From Armatimonadetes bacterium UBA1398 (GTDB lineage: Bacteria; Armatimonadota; Zipacnadia; UBA1398), in contig DBQI01000016.1 in assembly GCA_002305165.1 (NCBI GenBank), positions 1 to 27,904 of the forward strand: a stretch of DNA of 27,904 nucleotides, in the 5' to 3' direction. A model generated the notes under the pieces. It saw only the letters and a program-made list of their open reading frames with translations. It had not been told where the DNA came from and made no database searches. A program made the position numbers and the translations under genes. Position 1 is the first letter of the stretch; each line of letters opens with the position of its first letter. Below, one piece after another: positions 1 through 7,973 of the stretch.

Positions 1-576
1 GCCCAGGAGATACAGGCCGTCCGCGCTGAAGCCCCAGCCGTTCCAATGCGGCTGGTTCGGAGCGCTGACGTACGGATGCCCGAGCCAGTGGCACCACCAA
101 GCGTTGCTGCTCTCGAAGACCATGCCGTGCTGCGCGGGGTAGGTCAGCACAGCGTCGCTGAGCGGGCAGACATACGCCCCGCCGCCACTGCCGGTGTTCG
201 TACCCTCAGGGAAATGCCATCCATGGCACATGTTCATGCTGTACCGGGTCCACTGCATGTTCGCGTGCGCGCCCGGATCGCTGGCGCTGCCTGACGGACA
301 CGCGAAAAGCTGCCGGTTCTTCACATAGGGCGTGATGATGTCGGCCCACATCCAGCGAGTCCCCGTGGTGTCGTTGTAAACCTGCGGGAAGCAGCCGTCA
401 TAGTCCTGGTTGTAGGCCAAAATGGCCGTAGCGATCTGGCGGGAGTTCGAGAGGCAGGAGGTCTGACGGGCCTTGGCGCGAGCCTTGGCGAAGACCGGAA
501 ACAGAATCGCGGCCAGGATGGCGATGATCGCGATCACCACGAGTAGCTCGATAAGCGTGAATCCTCTACGTTTCAT
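1..576 (-). CDS. DUF1559-type prepilin-like (pseudopilin) protein, C-terminus cut by window edge
   Basis: The minus-strand frame opens with ATG at 576 and stays open to base 1 (192 codons, no stop). The N-terminus is a class III prepilin signal: MKRRG followed by FTLIELLVV, so prepilin peptidase would cleave after Gly5. Glu10 is the +5 glutamate of the mature protein, and a hydrophobic helix follows. FPVFAKARAKARQTSCLSN comes next, then Tyr, Trp and Cys-rich sequence, typical of DUF1559/H-X9-DG pseudopilins of Armatimonadota and Planctomycetota. A GGGGAG Shine-Dalgarno lies about 8 nt before the ATG. Known of the family: secreted or surface pseudopilins handled by a type II secretion/type IV pilus-like apparatus, usually in many paralogues and of unclear individual role. 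The C-terminal H-X9-DG region is partly visible (HWNGWGFSADG). The remaining length is unknown. Confidence 0.9.
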   Translation of the reverse strand, partial: MKRRGFTLIELLVVIAIIAILAAILFPVFAKARAKARQTSCLSNSRQIATAILAYNQDYDGCFPQVYNDTTGTRWMWADIITPYVKNRQLFACPSGSASDPGAHANMQWTRYSMNMCHGWHFPEGTNTGSGGGAYVCPLSDAVLTYPAQHGMVFESSNAWWCHWLGHPYVSAPNQPHWNGWGFSADGLYLLG

Positions 577-910
577 AGCCGTCTCCCCAGTCGTATTCAG
601 CGGTTGGTTACTTGTGCTCCGGCCCCCATCGCGAGGGGCCCCCCCGAGCCATGCCATATGCCGCCTACTCTCCCGGTGAACTCCGGTCCACACCCCTGGG
701 CGATGGCGCTGCCCACATCGTGAACCGAAGACGCGACCGGGCTGCTTGTCGGGCATCCGCCTCCTTCCCATGTCCCCGTTGCGACGAGGGCGCGGGCGAT
801 CCGAGAGTGAGGAGGGCCGCAGCCCCGGCCCGTGCCCAATAGATACGACCGTCCCCCGACACGCGGCGTGGCCCGAGTCCCGCGCCGCCAATGGTCGACC
901 TACAGCTCGG
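577..910. other. Intergenic stretch upstream of the pseudopilin gene
   Basis: I find no convincing gene on either strand. The short open frames here lack Shine-Dalgarno sequences and protein-like composition. The stretch should hold the pseudopilin promoter, reading leftward, but no clear -35/-10 pair is visible. A 6-bp perfect stem, GGCCCC (621-626) with GGGGCC (635-640), would lie in the pseudopilin 5' untranslated region. Confidence 0.5.
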
Positions 911-1045
911 TTATTCCCTATCCGGCCTCCTAACCCTCGCGTGATCTGATAGGGAATCGGCGGAGATCAGCGGGCTCCGGGGGACGCGATCGGGCCCAGC
1001 CACCGCGCCGATGGCGAAGCACAGCGCCAGTGCCAGGGCCCTCAT
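911..1045 (-). CDS. Small ORF with signal peptide (44 aa), possible gene remnant
   Basis: ATG at 1045 is preceded by GGAGGGGATCGCG, a strong Shine-Dalgarno at normal spacing. The frame runs 44 codons to TAA at 911. The first 17 residues (MRALALALCFAIGAVAG) look like a Sec signal peptide; the rest is short, polar and Arg-rich. It begins 25 bp after the stop of the glycosidase gene on the same strand, so it would be cotranscribed with it. It is either a tiny secreted peptide or the signal-peptide stub of a larger secreted protein whose body has been lost. The tail has no recognisable domain and its end coincides with an inverted repeat, which favours a remnant. I do not recognise the family. 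Confidence 0.4.
   Translation of the reverse strand: MRALALALCFAIGAVAGPDRVPRSPLISADSLSDHARVRRPDRE
913..957. repeat. 10-bp perfect inverted repeat, 25-nt spacer
   Basis: ATTCCCTATC (913-922) is the exact reverse complement of GATAGGGAAT (948-957). The left arm lies inside the last codons of the 44-aa ORF. A competing 6-bp stem, TGATCT (942-947) with AGATCA (964-969), overlaps the right half. It could be an operator, a weak terminator stem or chance; no T-tract follows on either strand. Confidence 0.3.
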
Positions 1046-1070
1046 CGCGATCCCCTCCGACAGCCCAACC

Positions 1071-3563
1071 CTACTCGGGGTAGGCCATCACCTCCACAAG
1101 ATGCCGGCCTATGTTGGCCGAGTTGTGTGTCTGGGTCACTCGGATGAAGCGAGCGGGCCGAGGCGCGAACCGGCAGTCGTACCCGTCACGGGTGGAAGGT
1201 TGGGTGTTGTCCCTCTCGTCCGCCACCATCTCCCACCGCGCGCCATCGACCGACGTCTCGACGGTGAACCCGTAGTGCCGCTCACCATAGTAGTAGCCCA
1301 CCACCACGACCCGGCCCACCTGAGTCGGCTCCAGGAGATCCACCACCCACCAGGGCTCGGGGTCCTCCTCCGTCGCGTTCGTCGCCCAGTAGCTCTCCGT
1401 GTTGCCTCGCCGGCCGTCGTTCGCCAGCCGGGCGGGGTGCGCCGAGAGCACCGACGAGCTCGTGACCGGCTTGCCCGTGGTAAGGCTCGGCACATCGATG
1501 GGATAGTGAGCGGGAGGCGGATCGGACGCCTCGTACAGGGCGACGACGGTGGGGAAGTCCCACCGCTGGCTCTGATCGGGCCGCGTCACCACGTCGACCC
1601 CCTCGATCTCCCCGAGCAACGGACGAGAGGCCGGGAGACGCAGGACGATCCGACGCGGCGGGTTGCGCTTCGGCGGGTCGAGAGCGACCTCGACACCCTC
1701 TGCGGTCCCTCTCACCGTAAGCGCCATCTCCCCGAAGTGCGTGGGGAGCCGCTCCACCCGGATCGTCTGCCCCTCGTCGAGCCACCAGTCGGGGACCGCC
1801 GAAAGCAGCACCAACGACTCGCCGTCCTCGTGGACGAGCATGTGCCGCAGCAGCACCGCGTAGTTACAGGCGCCCGTCACGTGAGGGATCGTGTCGGCCC
1901 ATGCGGTGCGGCGCTCGTAGAAGATGCCCTCGGGGAAGGCGTGCGCCTCTGTCGAATGGAGGAGCGTCCAATAGAAGTCCTGCACCACCCGCTCATCATT
2001 CCCCAGCGCCAGGTCGGCCATCGTCGTGTAGGCGCCCATGTAGGGGTGGATCGCCCCGGGCGCGCCTCGCCACTGGATCGTACCCTCGATGTATCCCCCG
2101 CCGAAATCCTCGCGCACGTGGTCGATGAGAGCCGCCACACGCGCGTCGTCTCGATCGAAGATCGGCGTCGGCCAGAGGGTCTCCGTGTTGCCCCAGTGTG
2201 TGCCGGCTCCCTCCCAGCTCGGAGGGAAGTGCGCGAGGCCCGTGCGGCGCCAAGCCGCGTCGATGGCCTCCCGGTAGGAGGCCGCCTCCGCGAGAAGCTC
2301 GGCGGCCTCGTCGTCCCGCCCCAGGGCCTGGGCCGCCTCCGCCGTGCAGAGGAGGCCGCGAAGGTTCCAGAAGTCGTAGCCCACGATGTGGTGCTCGCCA
2401 TCCCATAGGAACTCGCCGTCCGCCACGGCCGCCGGCAGCAGCCCGGCATAGGGGGAGTCAGCCGGCGCCGAGCGGCGCGCCTCGCGGATCCACTCCGTCG
2501 CGCGCCGCATCCGAGGGTAGACCTCCTCCAACCAGGAGTGGTCCCGAGTCATCAGGGCGTACTGCCAGAGCACCCATATGGCCTGCCCGTTCGCATCGAG
2601 TTCGCCGATCTGGGACTCGAAGCGGCCATCCGGACGCTGCCGGTCCAGGTAGAGCCGCACGGCCAGGCGAGCCGCCTCGTGGAGCCCCGCCTCCTCGAGT
2701 TCCATCACCTGGTAGGCGCCGTCCCGGATGTAGAAAACGTCGTAGAACCCCTCCCCGCCGTGGACATCCCCGTGGTCGTTGGCGATGAGTTGGCACACGT
2801 GGGCGGCGAGGAGCGTCTGGTTGGCCTTCGCGCACGGGACCTCGATGTGGGCGGTGCCCTCCAGTACCAGATCCTGCCAGAACCGCCGCGTGCGACCCAG
2901 CCAGACGGTCGCGTCCTCATCATCATAGGCCGCCACATCCGCGATCGGAGCGAAGGGGTACCGAGCTACCCCCACGGCCGTCTCCCCGCCGGCCAAGCGC
3001 CAGCGCCACTGGAAGGTCCGTGGCGAAGGCGAGTCGGATGGCGCCGCAGCGGCGGTCGCTATGCTGTCCGGCCATTCGCCGGCTGGGGGAGGGCCCACCT
3101 CAGCGTAAGCGACGGCCGGCTCGCTCGAAGTGTTCGTCGCGGCCACTTGGATCCAGCACAGGAAGTTCTCGCCCTCGGTAGGCCACGCGAAGGCGGCTCG
3201 CCAGTCGGTCACATCGGGCAGCGGAGTCGCCCAGTAGGTGACGGTGAGGCGAATGGGGCCGTCGGTCTCCGTGACGAGGAGGATCGGCAGCCAGCCATCC
3301 ATCGCCCGCTTGCCGTGGGCCCGACTCAGTGGAGTCCGCTCGGCGCCGAGGCGGACCTGGATGGCCGTCCCATCCGAGAGGAGCATCTCGTTCTCCGGCG
3401 TGATGCGGCTGCCGTCCTTGTAGTCCTTGAGGCCGATCACGTTCCAGTTGTTCGCGAAGTAGTCGAAGGCGAGGGCCTCCGAAGCCGCCTCATCGGGCTG
3501 CCCGGCGAGAGCGGGGACCGGTCCGAGGAGGAAGGCGAAGAGCAGGGAAACGATCACATACAT
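1071..3563 (-). CDS. Secreted six-hairpin (alpha/alpha)6-barrel glycosidase-like protein with C-terminal F5/8C (CBM32-like) module
   Basis: The start at 3563 is chosen because AGGAG lies 8 nt upstream and residues 1-21 form a clear signal peptide; the open frame extends further upstream, but that part is Arg-rich and not protein-like. The product is 830 aa. Order: signal peptide; N-terminal beta-sandwich-like domain (about 25-230) with Trp-rich strands; helical barrel (about 235-600) with the motif VFYIRDGAYQ near 280 and the repeated hydrophobic/aromatic helices of six-hairpin glycosidases (GH15/63/65-like superfamily); beta-rich linker; C-terminal F5/8 type C module (about 700-830) with YWATN, WWVVDLLEP and ARFIRVT motifs. 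Probable role: hydrolysis of an alpha-linked or otherwise complex glycan outside the cytoplasm. The exact GH family and substrate cannot be assigned by eye. It is transcribed divergently from a second secreted glycoside hydrolase, suggesting a shared polysaccharide-use locus. Confidence 0.85.
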   Translation of the reverse strand: MYVIVSLLFAFLLGPVPALAGQPDEAASEALAFDYFANNWNVIGLKDYKDGSRITPENEMLLSDGTAIQVRLGAERTPLSRAHGKRAMDGWLPILLVTETDGPIRLTVTYWATPLPDVTDWRAAFAWPTEGENFLCWIQVAATNTSSEPAVAYAEVGPPPAGEWPDSIATAAAAPSDSPSPRTFQWRWRLAGGETAVGVARYPFAPIADVAAYDDEDATVWLGRTRRFWQDLVLEGTAHIEVPCAKANQTLLAAHVCQLIANDHGDVHGGEGFYDVFYIRDGAYQVMELEEAGLHEAARLAVRLYLDRQRPDGRFESQIGELDANGQAIWVLWQYALMTRDHSWLEEVYPRMRRATEWIREARRSAPADSPYAGLLPAAVADGEFLWDGEHHIVGYDFWNLRGLLCTAEAAQALGRDDEAAELLAEAASYREAIDAAWRRTGLAHFPPSWEGAGTHWGNTETLWPTPIFDRDDARVAALIDHVREDFGGGYIEGTIQWRGAPGAIHPYMGAYTTMADLALGNDERVVQDFYWTLLHSTEAHAFPEGIFYERRTAWADTIPHVTGACNYAVLLRHMLVHEDGESLVLLSAVPDWWLDEGQTIRVERLPTHFGEMALTVRGTAEGVEVALDPPKRNPPRRIVLRLPASRPLLGEIEGVDVVTRPDQSQRWDFPTVVALYEASDPPPAHYPIDVPSLTTGKPVTSSSVLSAHPARLANDGRRGNTESYWATNATEEDPEPWWVVDLLEPTQVGRVVVVGYYYGERHYGFTVETSVDGARWEMVADERDNTQPSTRDGYDCRFAPRPARFIRVTQTHNSANIGRHLVEVMAYPE

Positions 3564-3700
3564 GGTGAGACTCCTATCATGATCATGGCCAACGCGCTCC
3601 CGGGTTTCCCGGCAAGGCCGACCCTTCCTTTCCTTTGGGAGGACGTGGCGGGCCCGGCCGTGAACCGCCTGCAGGATCACCCCGAAGGGACGTGACACCG
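3564..3700. promoter_or_regulatory. Divergent intergenic region between the two glycosidases
   Basis: This 137-bp gap must contain both promoters. A 10-bp perfect palindrome, CATGATCATG (3578-3587), lies just upstream of the minus-strand Shine-Dalgarno. A short CCGGG-TTT-CCCGG hairpin lies at about 3599-3611. No confident -35/-10 pair was identified, so the regulatory assignment rests on gene arrangement. Confidence 0.35.
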
Positions 3701-6700
3701 ATGCGCGCGATGTCGCCCCGGACCATCCCCGTCACTGCCATAACCCTCCTCGTCCTGGCGGCGCCCAGCCTCTCCCAGCTCGACATGCGGCTGGGCTCGT
3801 GTGGAGAGATCGATGAGATCCTCGTGGGCGGCCGACCGTACTTCCGCGACTTCGGGGTCACCATCATCCGGCCCGGGTGGGAGGGCAACTACGGCGACCA
3901 GCGCGACGCCGATCCCTCGACGGCGCGCGCCACCGGAGCCGACGATCGGCTCACCTTCGAAGTGACCCTGGGCGAGGCCGGGGCATCGTGGAGCCTGCGC
4001 CAGGAGGTCCGGCGTGAGCCGGGGGCGGTGACCATCGCGTGGGAGATCACCCCCCTCACCGACATCCTGGCGGAGACGATCCTCGTCGGCGGGCTCATGC
4101 CGACGGATGAGCACGCGGGCCGCACCCGCTATGTGGCGGCATCGGCCGACGCCCTCATCGAGGGGCTCTGTCCGGCAGACCTGGATGCCGAGGCCTACGC
4201 CTTCCTCCGGACGGGCGCCATGGACTGGGTCGCCCTCGTCGGACCGGATGGCGAAGCTCTCCGTCTGCTGCCCAGGAACCTCGGGCTCGGGCTTCAAGAC
4301 AACCGCACCTGGGACATCCCCGGCTTCCAGCTCATGGGCTCCGGCGACGGTGGGCTCCTCCCTGCCGGCCAGCCCATCCGGTTCGGCCTCCGCTTCGAGG
4401 CATCCACGGCGACGGACGTGGCCACGGCCGCCGAGACGGCCCGTAGGGAGACCCTCGTGGGCATGGACCTGACCGACGACCGTCCCCTGGAGATCCTGAG
4501 CGTGACCCTCGGTTCGCCAGGGCATGGCGCAGCGACGCCCGGCCGCGAGCGTACAGGGACCTACCAGGCCGTAGAGCTCGTAGCGGAAGTCGCCGCCCAC
4601 TATGACAACCCCTTCGACCCCGAGCAGATCCTCGTGGATGGCATCATCACCCGGCCCGACGGCGACGAGGTGAGGGCGCCCGGCTTCTTCTATGTGCCCC
4701 TTGCCCTCTCCGAGGCGGAGGGCCGAGAGCAGCTCCGGCGCACGGGGCCCGCCGACTTCCGCGTGCGCTACACGCCCACGGTGGAGGGAGAGCACCGGAT
4801 CGCCCTACTCGTCCGCGACCGCACGGGGGAACGCCGCTCGGAGGAGCTGCTCCTGACTGTCGAGCCCAGTCCCGAGCCCGGCTTCGTGCGCGCGCCCCAT
4901 GGCTCGCGGTACTTCATCTATGACGACGGCCGTCCGTTCTTTGCCGTGGGTGAGAACCTATGCTGGGCGAATGGTCCTACGCCTGTGGCAACTTACCGCG
5001 AGTGGCTCCGAAGCCTCGGCGCGGCGGGCGGGAACTGGGCGAGGCTCTGGCTCAGCTTCAACGAGAAGGGGCAGGAGTGGATGCCCCATCCGACGCCCAA
5101 GCGCGGGGGCGGCGCCTACCTCGGGCTGGGCCGCTATGCCCTGGACTGCGCCTGGCGCCTCGATGACGTCTTCCGCGAGGCGGCCGCCGCGGGCGTGAGC
5201 CTCATGCCCGCCTTGGGCACGTACGGCGAGTTCACCGAGGGCGGTTACTTCGACGAGGGTTCGTGGGTGAGCAACCCCTATAGCGCGGCGAACGGGGGGC
5301 CGTGCGCCAGCCCCGCCGACTTCTGGACCCACCCCGAGGCCCGGCGGCTCTACAAGCAGAGGCTACGTTACCTCGTGGCGCGGTGGGGCTACGCCACCAA
5401 CCTCTTCGCCTGGGAGTTCTGGAACGAGGTGCCCCCTACGCCCGAGCAGGTCGCGTGGGTCGCCGAGATGGCCGCCTACCTCAAGGAGATCGATCCGAAC
5501 CGTCACATGGTCAGCACTACCTACGGCGACGCGAGCACCTGGGACTGCCCCGACATCGACTTCACCATGACCCACTTCTACGGTTCGGCGGGGAACATCG
5601 AGGACTTCACGCCGATCGTCCGCGAGGAGATCGCCCGGGCACGGGTCCACCCCAAGCCCTACCTCCTCGCCGAGTTCGGCATCGACTGGCAGACCGATGA
5701 CGGCCGCTGGGACCCCACCGGCGCCGGCTTGAACATGCACAACGGCGCCTGGGCGGCCGCCTTGGGTGGCGCGGCGGGCACGTCGATGCTCTGGTACTGG
5801 GATGGGTACGTCCACCCCCACGATCTCTACCACCTCCTCACCCCCGTGCGCCGGTTCGCGGACACGGTGGATTGGCCCCGAGCGGGCCTCGAGCCACTGG
5901 CGGGCGTCGAGGTAAGCCAGCCCGAGGGCCACGCCGAGAGCTTCACCGAACTGAGCATCCCCGCAACCGTCGAGTGGGGCAAGTCCGACTCCTCCGAGTA
6001 CACCCCGCGCCATGATGGGACGGTCCTCGGCGGGCCCGTCGCGCGCACCATCGGCAGCCCCAACCGCCACGATCCGGCCGAGCTCTTCCAGAAGCTCACT
6101 TGGCGGCTGGACATGCCCAGCCCGGGGGAGGTGTGCCTGCGCCTGGGCTTCGTGTCGGGCTCCGCCCGGCTACAGGTGCGCCTGGATGGCGAGCTCATCG
6201 TCGATCGGGACCTGACCACGGGGCCCGAGGGTGAGGGACCGTGGGCCGAGGCCCGGTGGTTCGAGCAGTGGGACGTGTGGCAGTGCCGGTACGATGAGGA
6301 CATCCCCATCGCCGTGCCCGAGGGCGAGCACGTGCTGGAGATCTCCAACGCCGATGGCGACTGGTTGCAGATCCCGGAGATCCGGCTGCCGGGCTACCGC
6401 AGCAGCCGGTACCCCAAAGTGAACGTGGTGGCATCGTCAGGTCTGGACCTGGTGCTCCTATGGCTGCAGAACGGCGAGAGCACCTGGCGGACGGCGTATG
6501 AGGGCCGCCAGCCAACCCCGCTCGAGGGCTTGGGCATCGTCGTGCCCGTACCCGCCACCGGCCGGTGGCGGGCCGAGTGGTGGGACACCTGGACGGGCGA
6601 GGTCATGACGGAGGAGACGGTCACCGCGCGCGACGGCCGCGTGGCGCTTCAGGCGCCGGTCCTCCGCACCGACGTGGCCCTGCGCTTGGAGCGACGACCC

Positions 6701-6703
6701 TAG
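3701..6703 (+). CDS. Secreted TIM-barrel glycoside hydrolase (clan GH-A type) with N-terminal Ig-like DUF5060-like domain
   Basis: The start ATG 3701 precedes a signal peptide ending near LVLAAPSLSQ (residues 1-26); the longer frame from 3635 adds only an unlikely Pro/Gly/Arg tract. The product is 1000 aa. Order: signal peptide; beta-rich N-terminal region (about 27-280); Ig-like DUF5060-type domain (about 290-390); (beta/alpha)8 barrel (about 400-720); C-terminal beta-sandwich (about 740-1000). The candidate acid/base glutamate is Glu576 in WEFWNEV and the nucleophile Glu658 in LLAEFGID, the two-glutamate retaining arrangement of clan GH-A. GENLCWA and RLWLSFNEKG resemble early barrel strands of GH5-like cellulase/mannanase-type proteins. 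It probably cleaves a beta-linked glycan outside the cytoplasm; the substrate is not determinable. It is divergent from the six-hairpin glycosidase. The Shine-Dalgarno is weak (GAAGGG, about 12 nt upstream). Confidence 0.87.
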   Translation: MRAMSPRTIPVTAITLLVLAAPSLSQLDMRLGSCGEIDEILVGGRPYFRDFGVTIIRPGWEGNYGDQRDADPSTARATGADDRLTFEVTLGEAGASWSLRQEVRREPGAVTIAWEITPLTDILAETILVGGLMPTDEHAGRTRYVAASADALIEGLCPADLDAEAYAFLRTGAMDWVALVGPDGEALRLLPRNLGLGLQDNRTWDIPGFQLMGSGDGGLLPAGQPIRFGLRFEASTATDVATAAETARRETLVGMDLTDDRPLEILSVTLGSPGHGAATPGRERTGTYQAVELVAEVAAHYDNPFDPEQILVDGIITRPDGDEVRAPGFFYVPLALSEAEGREQLRRTGPADFRVRYTPTVEGEHRIALLVRDRTGERRSEELLLTVEPSPEPGFVRAPHGSRYFIYDDGRPFFAVGENLCWANGPTPVATYREWLRSLGAAGGNWARLWLSFNEKGQEWMPHPTPKRGGGAYLGLGRYALDCAWRLDDVFREAAAAGVSLMPALGTYGEFTEGGYFDEGSWVSNPYSAANGGPCASPADFWTHPEARRLYKQRLRYLVARWGYATNLFAWEFWNEVPPTPEQVAWVAEMAAYLKEIDPNRHMVSTTYGDASTWDCPDIDFTMTHFYGSAGNIEDFTPIVREEIARARVHPKPYLLAEFGIDWQTDDGRWDPTGAGLNMHNGAWAAALGGAAGTSMLWYWDGYVHPHDLYHLLTPVRRFADTVDWPRAGLEPLAGVEVSQPEGHAESFTELSIPATVEWGKSDSSEYTPRHDGTVLGGPVARTIGSPNRHDPAELFQKLTWRLDMPSPGEVCLRLGFVSGSARLQVRLDGELIVDRDLTTGPEGEGPWAEARWFEQWDVWQCRYDEDIPIAVPEGEHVLEISNADGDWLQIPEIRLPGYRSSRYPKVNVVASSGLDLVLLWLQNGESTWRTAYEGRQPTPLEGLGIVVPVPATGRWRAEWWDTWTGEVMTEETVTARDGRVALQAPVLRTDVALRLERRP

Positions 6704-6806
6704 CGCCAACCCAGCGGCCTCGCCACTATCGCCACCTCGCCCGCTCGAGGGAAGCCTCGAAGATTCATGGAATATGGCCCGGGCTTGATCCGTCCTCACT
6801 ACTGAC

Positions 6807-6826
6807 AGCGCGGAAGCAGCCGCGCT
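6807..6826 (+). other. Stem-loop upstream of the ZraP-like gene
   Basis: AGCGCGG (6807-6813) pairs perfectly with CCGCGCT (6820-6826) around a 6-nt loop. It lies 40 nt before the ZraP-like start and about 100 nt after the glycosidase stop. It could be a weak terminator of the glycosidase transcript or a leader hairpin. A smaller TCGAGG/CCTCGA stem lies at 6745-6760. Confidence 0.35.
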
Positions 6827-6865
6827 CAGCGACACCGACTCACGAACTCGAAGGAGATGAGATAC

Positions 6866-7444
6866 ATGACCAAGAGCACCCTGCATATCGCTCTCGTGGC
6901 CTCCATCCTGAGTTTGGCCGCTTTCGCCGCGGTGGCCCAGGATGCGGGCGCAGGCAACACCGGCTGGCAGTGCACCTACGGTCCGCGCGGTATGGGCGGG
7001 TATGGCTGGCAGTCCCGACTGAGCGCGGTCGCTGATCCCGCTCTTGCAGCGGAGATCACCGAAGTCCATCAGTTGATCCGTGAGAAGCAGTGGAACCTGC
7101 GGGCCCTTCGTGCCCAGGGCGAGGATGTCACGGCCCTGCAGGCTGAGGTTGACTCCCTTCGGAGCCGGCTGAAGAGCCTGAACGAGCGGGCGGGGCTGTG
7201 CACGGGAACGGGCCCCCACGCCTTCGGGATGAACGGTCAGCCTGGCATGGGGAACGGCGCGGGATGGGATGGCCGCGGTTGGGGCGCCCGCCAGGGGTAC
7301 TGCACCGGTCTCGGTAACGGCTACGGTCGAGGCGCTGGGCTCGGGATAGGTAACGGCTACGGCGGCCGAGGCGCTGGGCTCGGAATGGGCTACGGTTACG
7401 GCCGAGGTGGCGGCTTCGGGATGGGCTACGGCCCCCGCTTCTAG
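6866..7444 (+). CDS. Secreted ZraP/Spy/CpxP-like helical protein with Gly-Tyr-rich tail
   Basis: Two ATGs lie in frame. The one at 6866 is chosen because AGGAG sits 9 nt upstream, whereas the ATG at 6857 abuts it. The product is 192 aa: signal peptide ending at about residue 25 (AAVAQ), a Trp/Tyr/Gly linker, a charged amphipathic helix (57-108), then a glycine-rich tail (119-192) with repeated GNGYG, GYGRG, GAGLG and GMGYG units. The helix has the pattern of periplasmic heavy-metal sensor/resistance proteins (ITEVHQLIREKQWNLRALRA, then QAEVDSLRSRL). Members of that family act as periplasmic chaperones or zinc-binding stress proteins; metal binding here is inference. Cys36, Cys112 and Cys146 are present. 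The gene is followed by a strong hairpin, so it is probably monocistronic. Confidence 0.8.
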   Translation: MTKSTLHIALVASILSLAAFAAVAQDAGAGNTGWQCTYGPRGMGGYGWQSRLSAVADPALAAEITEVHQLIREKQWNLRALRAQGEDVTALQAEVDSLRSRLKSLNERAGLCTGTGPHAFGMNGQPGMGNGAGWDGRGWGARQGYCTGLGNGYGRGAGLGIGNGYGGRGAGLGMGYGYGRGGGFGMGYGPRF

Positions 7445-7470
7445 TCCGGACATCAGTGAGAGGTAACCGA

Positions 7471-7498
7471 CGGGGGGCCATCCCAGGATGGCCCCCCG
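7471..7498 (+). terminator. Strong GC hairpin after the ZraP-like gene
   Basis: CGGGGGGCCATCC (7471-7483) pairs perfectly with GGATGGCCCCCCG (7486-7498), a 13-bp stem 26 nt after the stop codon. No T-run follows, so it may act as a GC-only terminator or as 3' mRNA protection. The symmetry would also work on the other strand. Confidence 0.7.
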
Positions 7499-7710
7499 AA
7501 CGCTGTCCGGCGCCTATCCCTGCCTCGCGTCCTGCCCTCGCGCTCCGACATCGGAGCCCTACCACCGGCGCAGCCCACCGTCTGCGTGTGCGGCGCAGAT
7601 GAATCACGCCGCTTGCGGGCGAGACATTCCAGGTCCAAAGAAGGTGAACAGGATCGGGCCTGGAAGGAGTTTGAGGACTGGGAAGCAGAGCCTCGATGTG
7701 CTATGCTTCG
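7499..7710. other. Intergenic stretch with small hairpins
   Basis: No gene is supported on either strand. Two perfect short stems are present: GCTCCG/CGGAGC (7542-7557, loop ACAT) and TCTGCG/CGCAGA (7581-7599). An extended -10-like sequence, TGCTATGCT, occurs at 7699-7707 without a recognisable -35 and could start the transcript of the Met/Gly-rich protein gene. Confidence 0.35.
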
Positions 7711-7967
7711 CCGGTATCGCGTAGGGTGCGGATCAGCCCAGGGGGATGTTGGAGGGGGCTGCAGTGGGCGCCAACGGTAAGGTTGGTTGGTGCGCAAAGA
7801 ATCGCCCGCACGGAGGAAAAGGGTCCGGGCGATGCGAAAACGCGAAGGTGATTCCGCGTGACTGACGGACTAGGCGTAACACCGGTGGGTGGACGCCATG
7901 CGTCCGTTGCGCGTTAGGAAGCCAGTCTAGACCCTGGCTGCGAGTCAACCGGTCTCTTCAGGAGGAC
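7711..7967 (+). promoter_or_regulatory. Possible structured 5' leader of the Met/Gly-rich protein gene
   Basis: About 250 nt before the Shine-Dalgarno of the downstream gene are rich in perfect stems: CCAAC/GTTGG (7771-7786), ATCGCCCG/CGGGCGAT (7801-7833, whose loop holds GGAGGAAAAGG), GGACGC/GCGTCC (7891-7905) and AGCCAG/CTGGCT (7920-7939). A 9-residue ORF (MRKREGDSA) spans 7832-7861. The arrangement resembles a cis-regulatory leader or an independent small RNA, but I cannot match it to a known riboswitch class. Confidence 0.35.
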
Positions 7968-7973
7968 GTGGGG

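Noticed and set aside
1011..2408. 465-codon plus-strand frame
   Set aside because: It is antisense to the six-hairpin glycosidase, has Arg/His/Pro-rich composition, and lacks a ribosome-binding site or domains. Long antisense frames are expected at this GC content.
2538..3695. 385-codon plus-strand frame
   Set aside because: It is a shadow of the glycosidase gene with no recognisable protein pattern.
3677..4795. 372-codon minus-strand frame opposite the GH-A enzyme
   Set aside because: It is antisense to a gene with a signal peptide and catalytic glutamates; its own composition is not protein-like.
7765..7835. Cyclic-di-GMP-I riboswitch (GCGCAAAG followed by stems)
   Set aside because: The flanking GGCAAACC and the second stem consensus are missing. 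A covariance search would be needed to revisit it.
7790..7860. RNase P RNA (GGAGGAAAAGGGTCCGGGC resembles the GAGGAAAGTCCGGGC core)
   Set aside because: The spacing differs, and the other invariant elements, such as the ACAGAA segment and long-range P4 pairing, are not found nearby.
7830..7967. Cobalamin riboswitch (GAAGGTGATTCC resembles part of the core)
   Set aside because: There is no convincing B12 box (GCCAGGAGACC-like) or CCCGC-ACTG segment.
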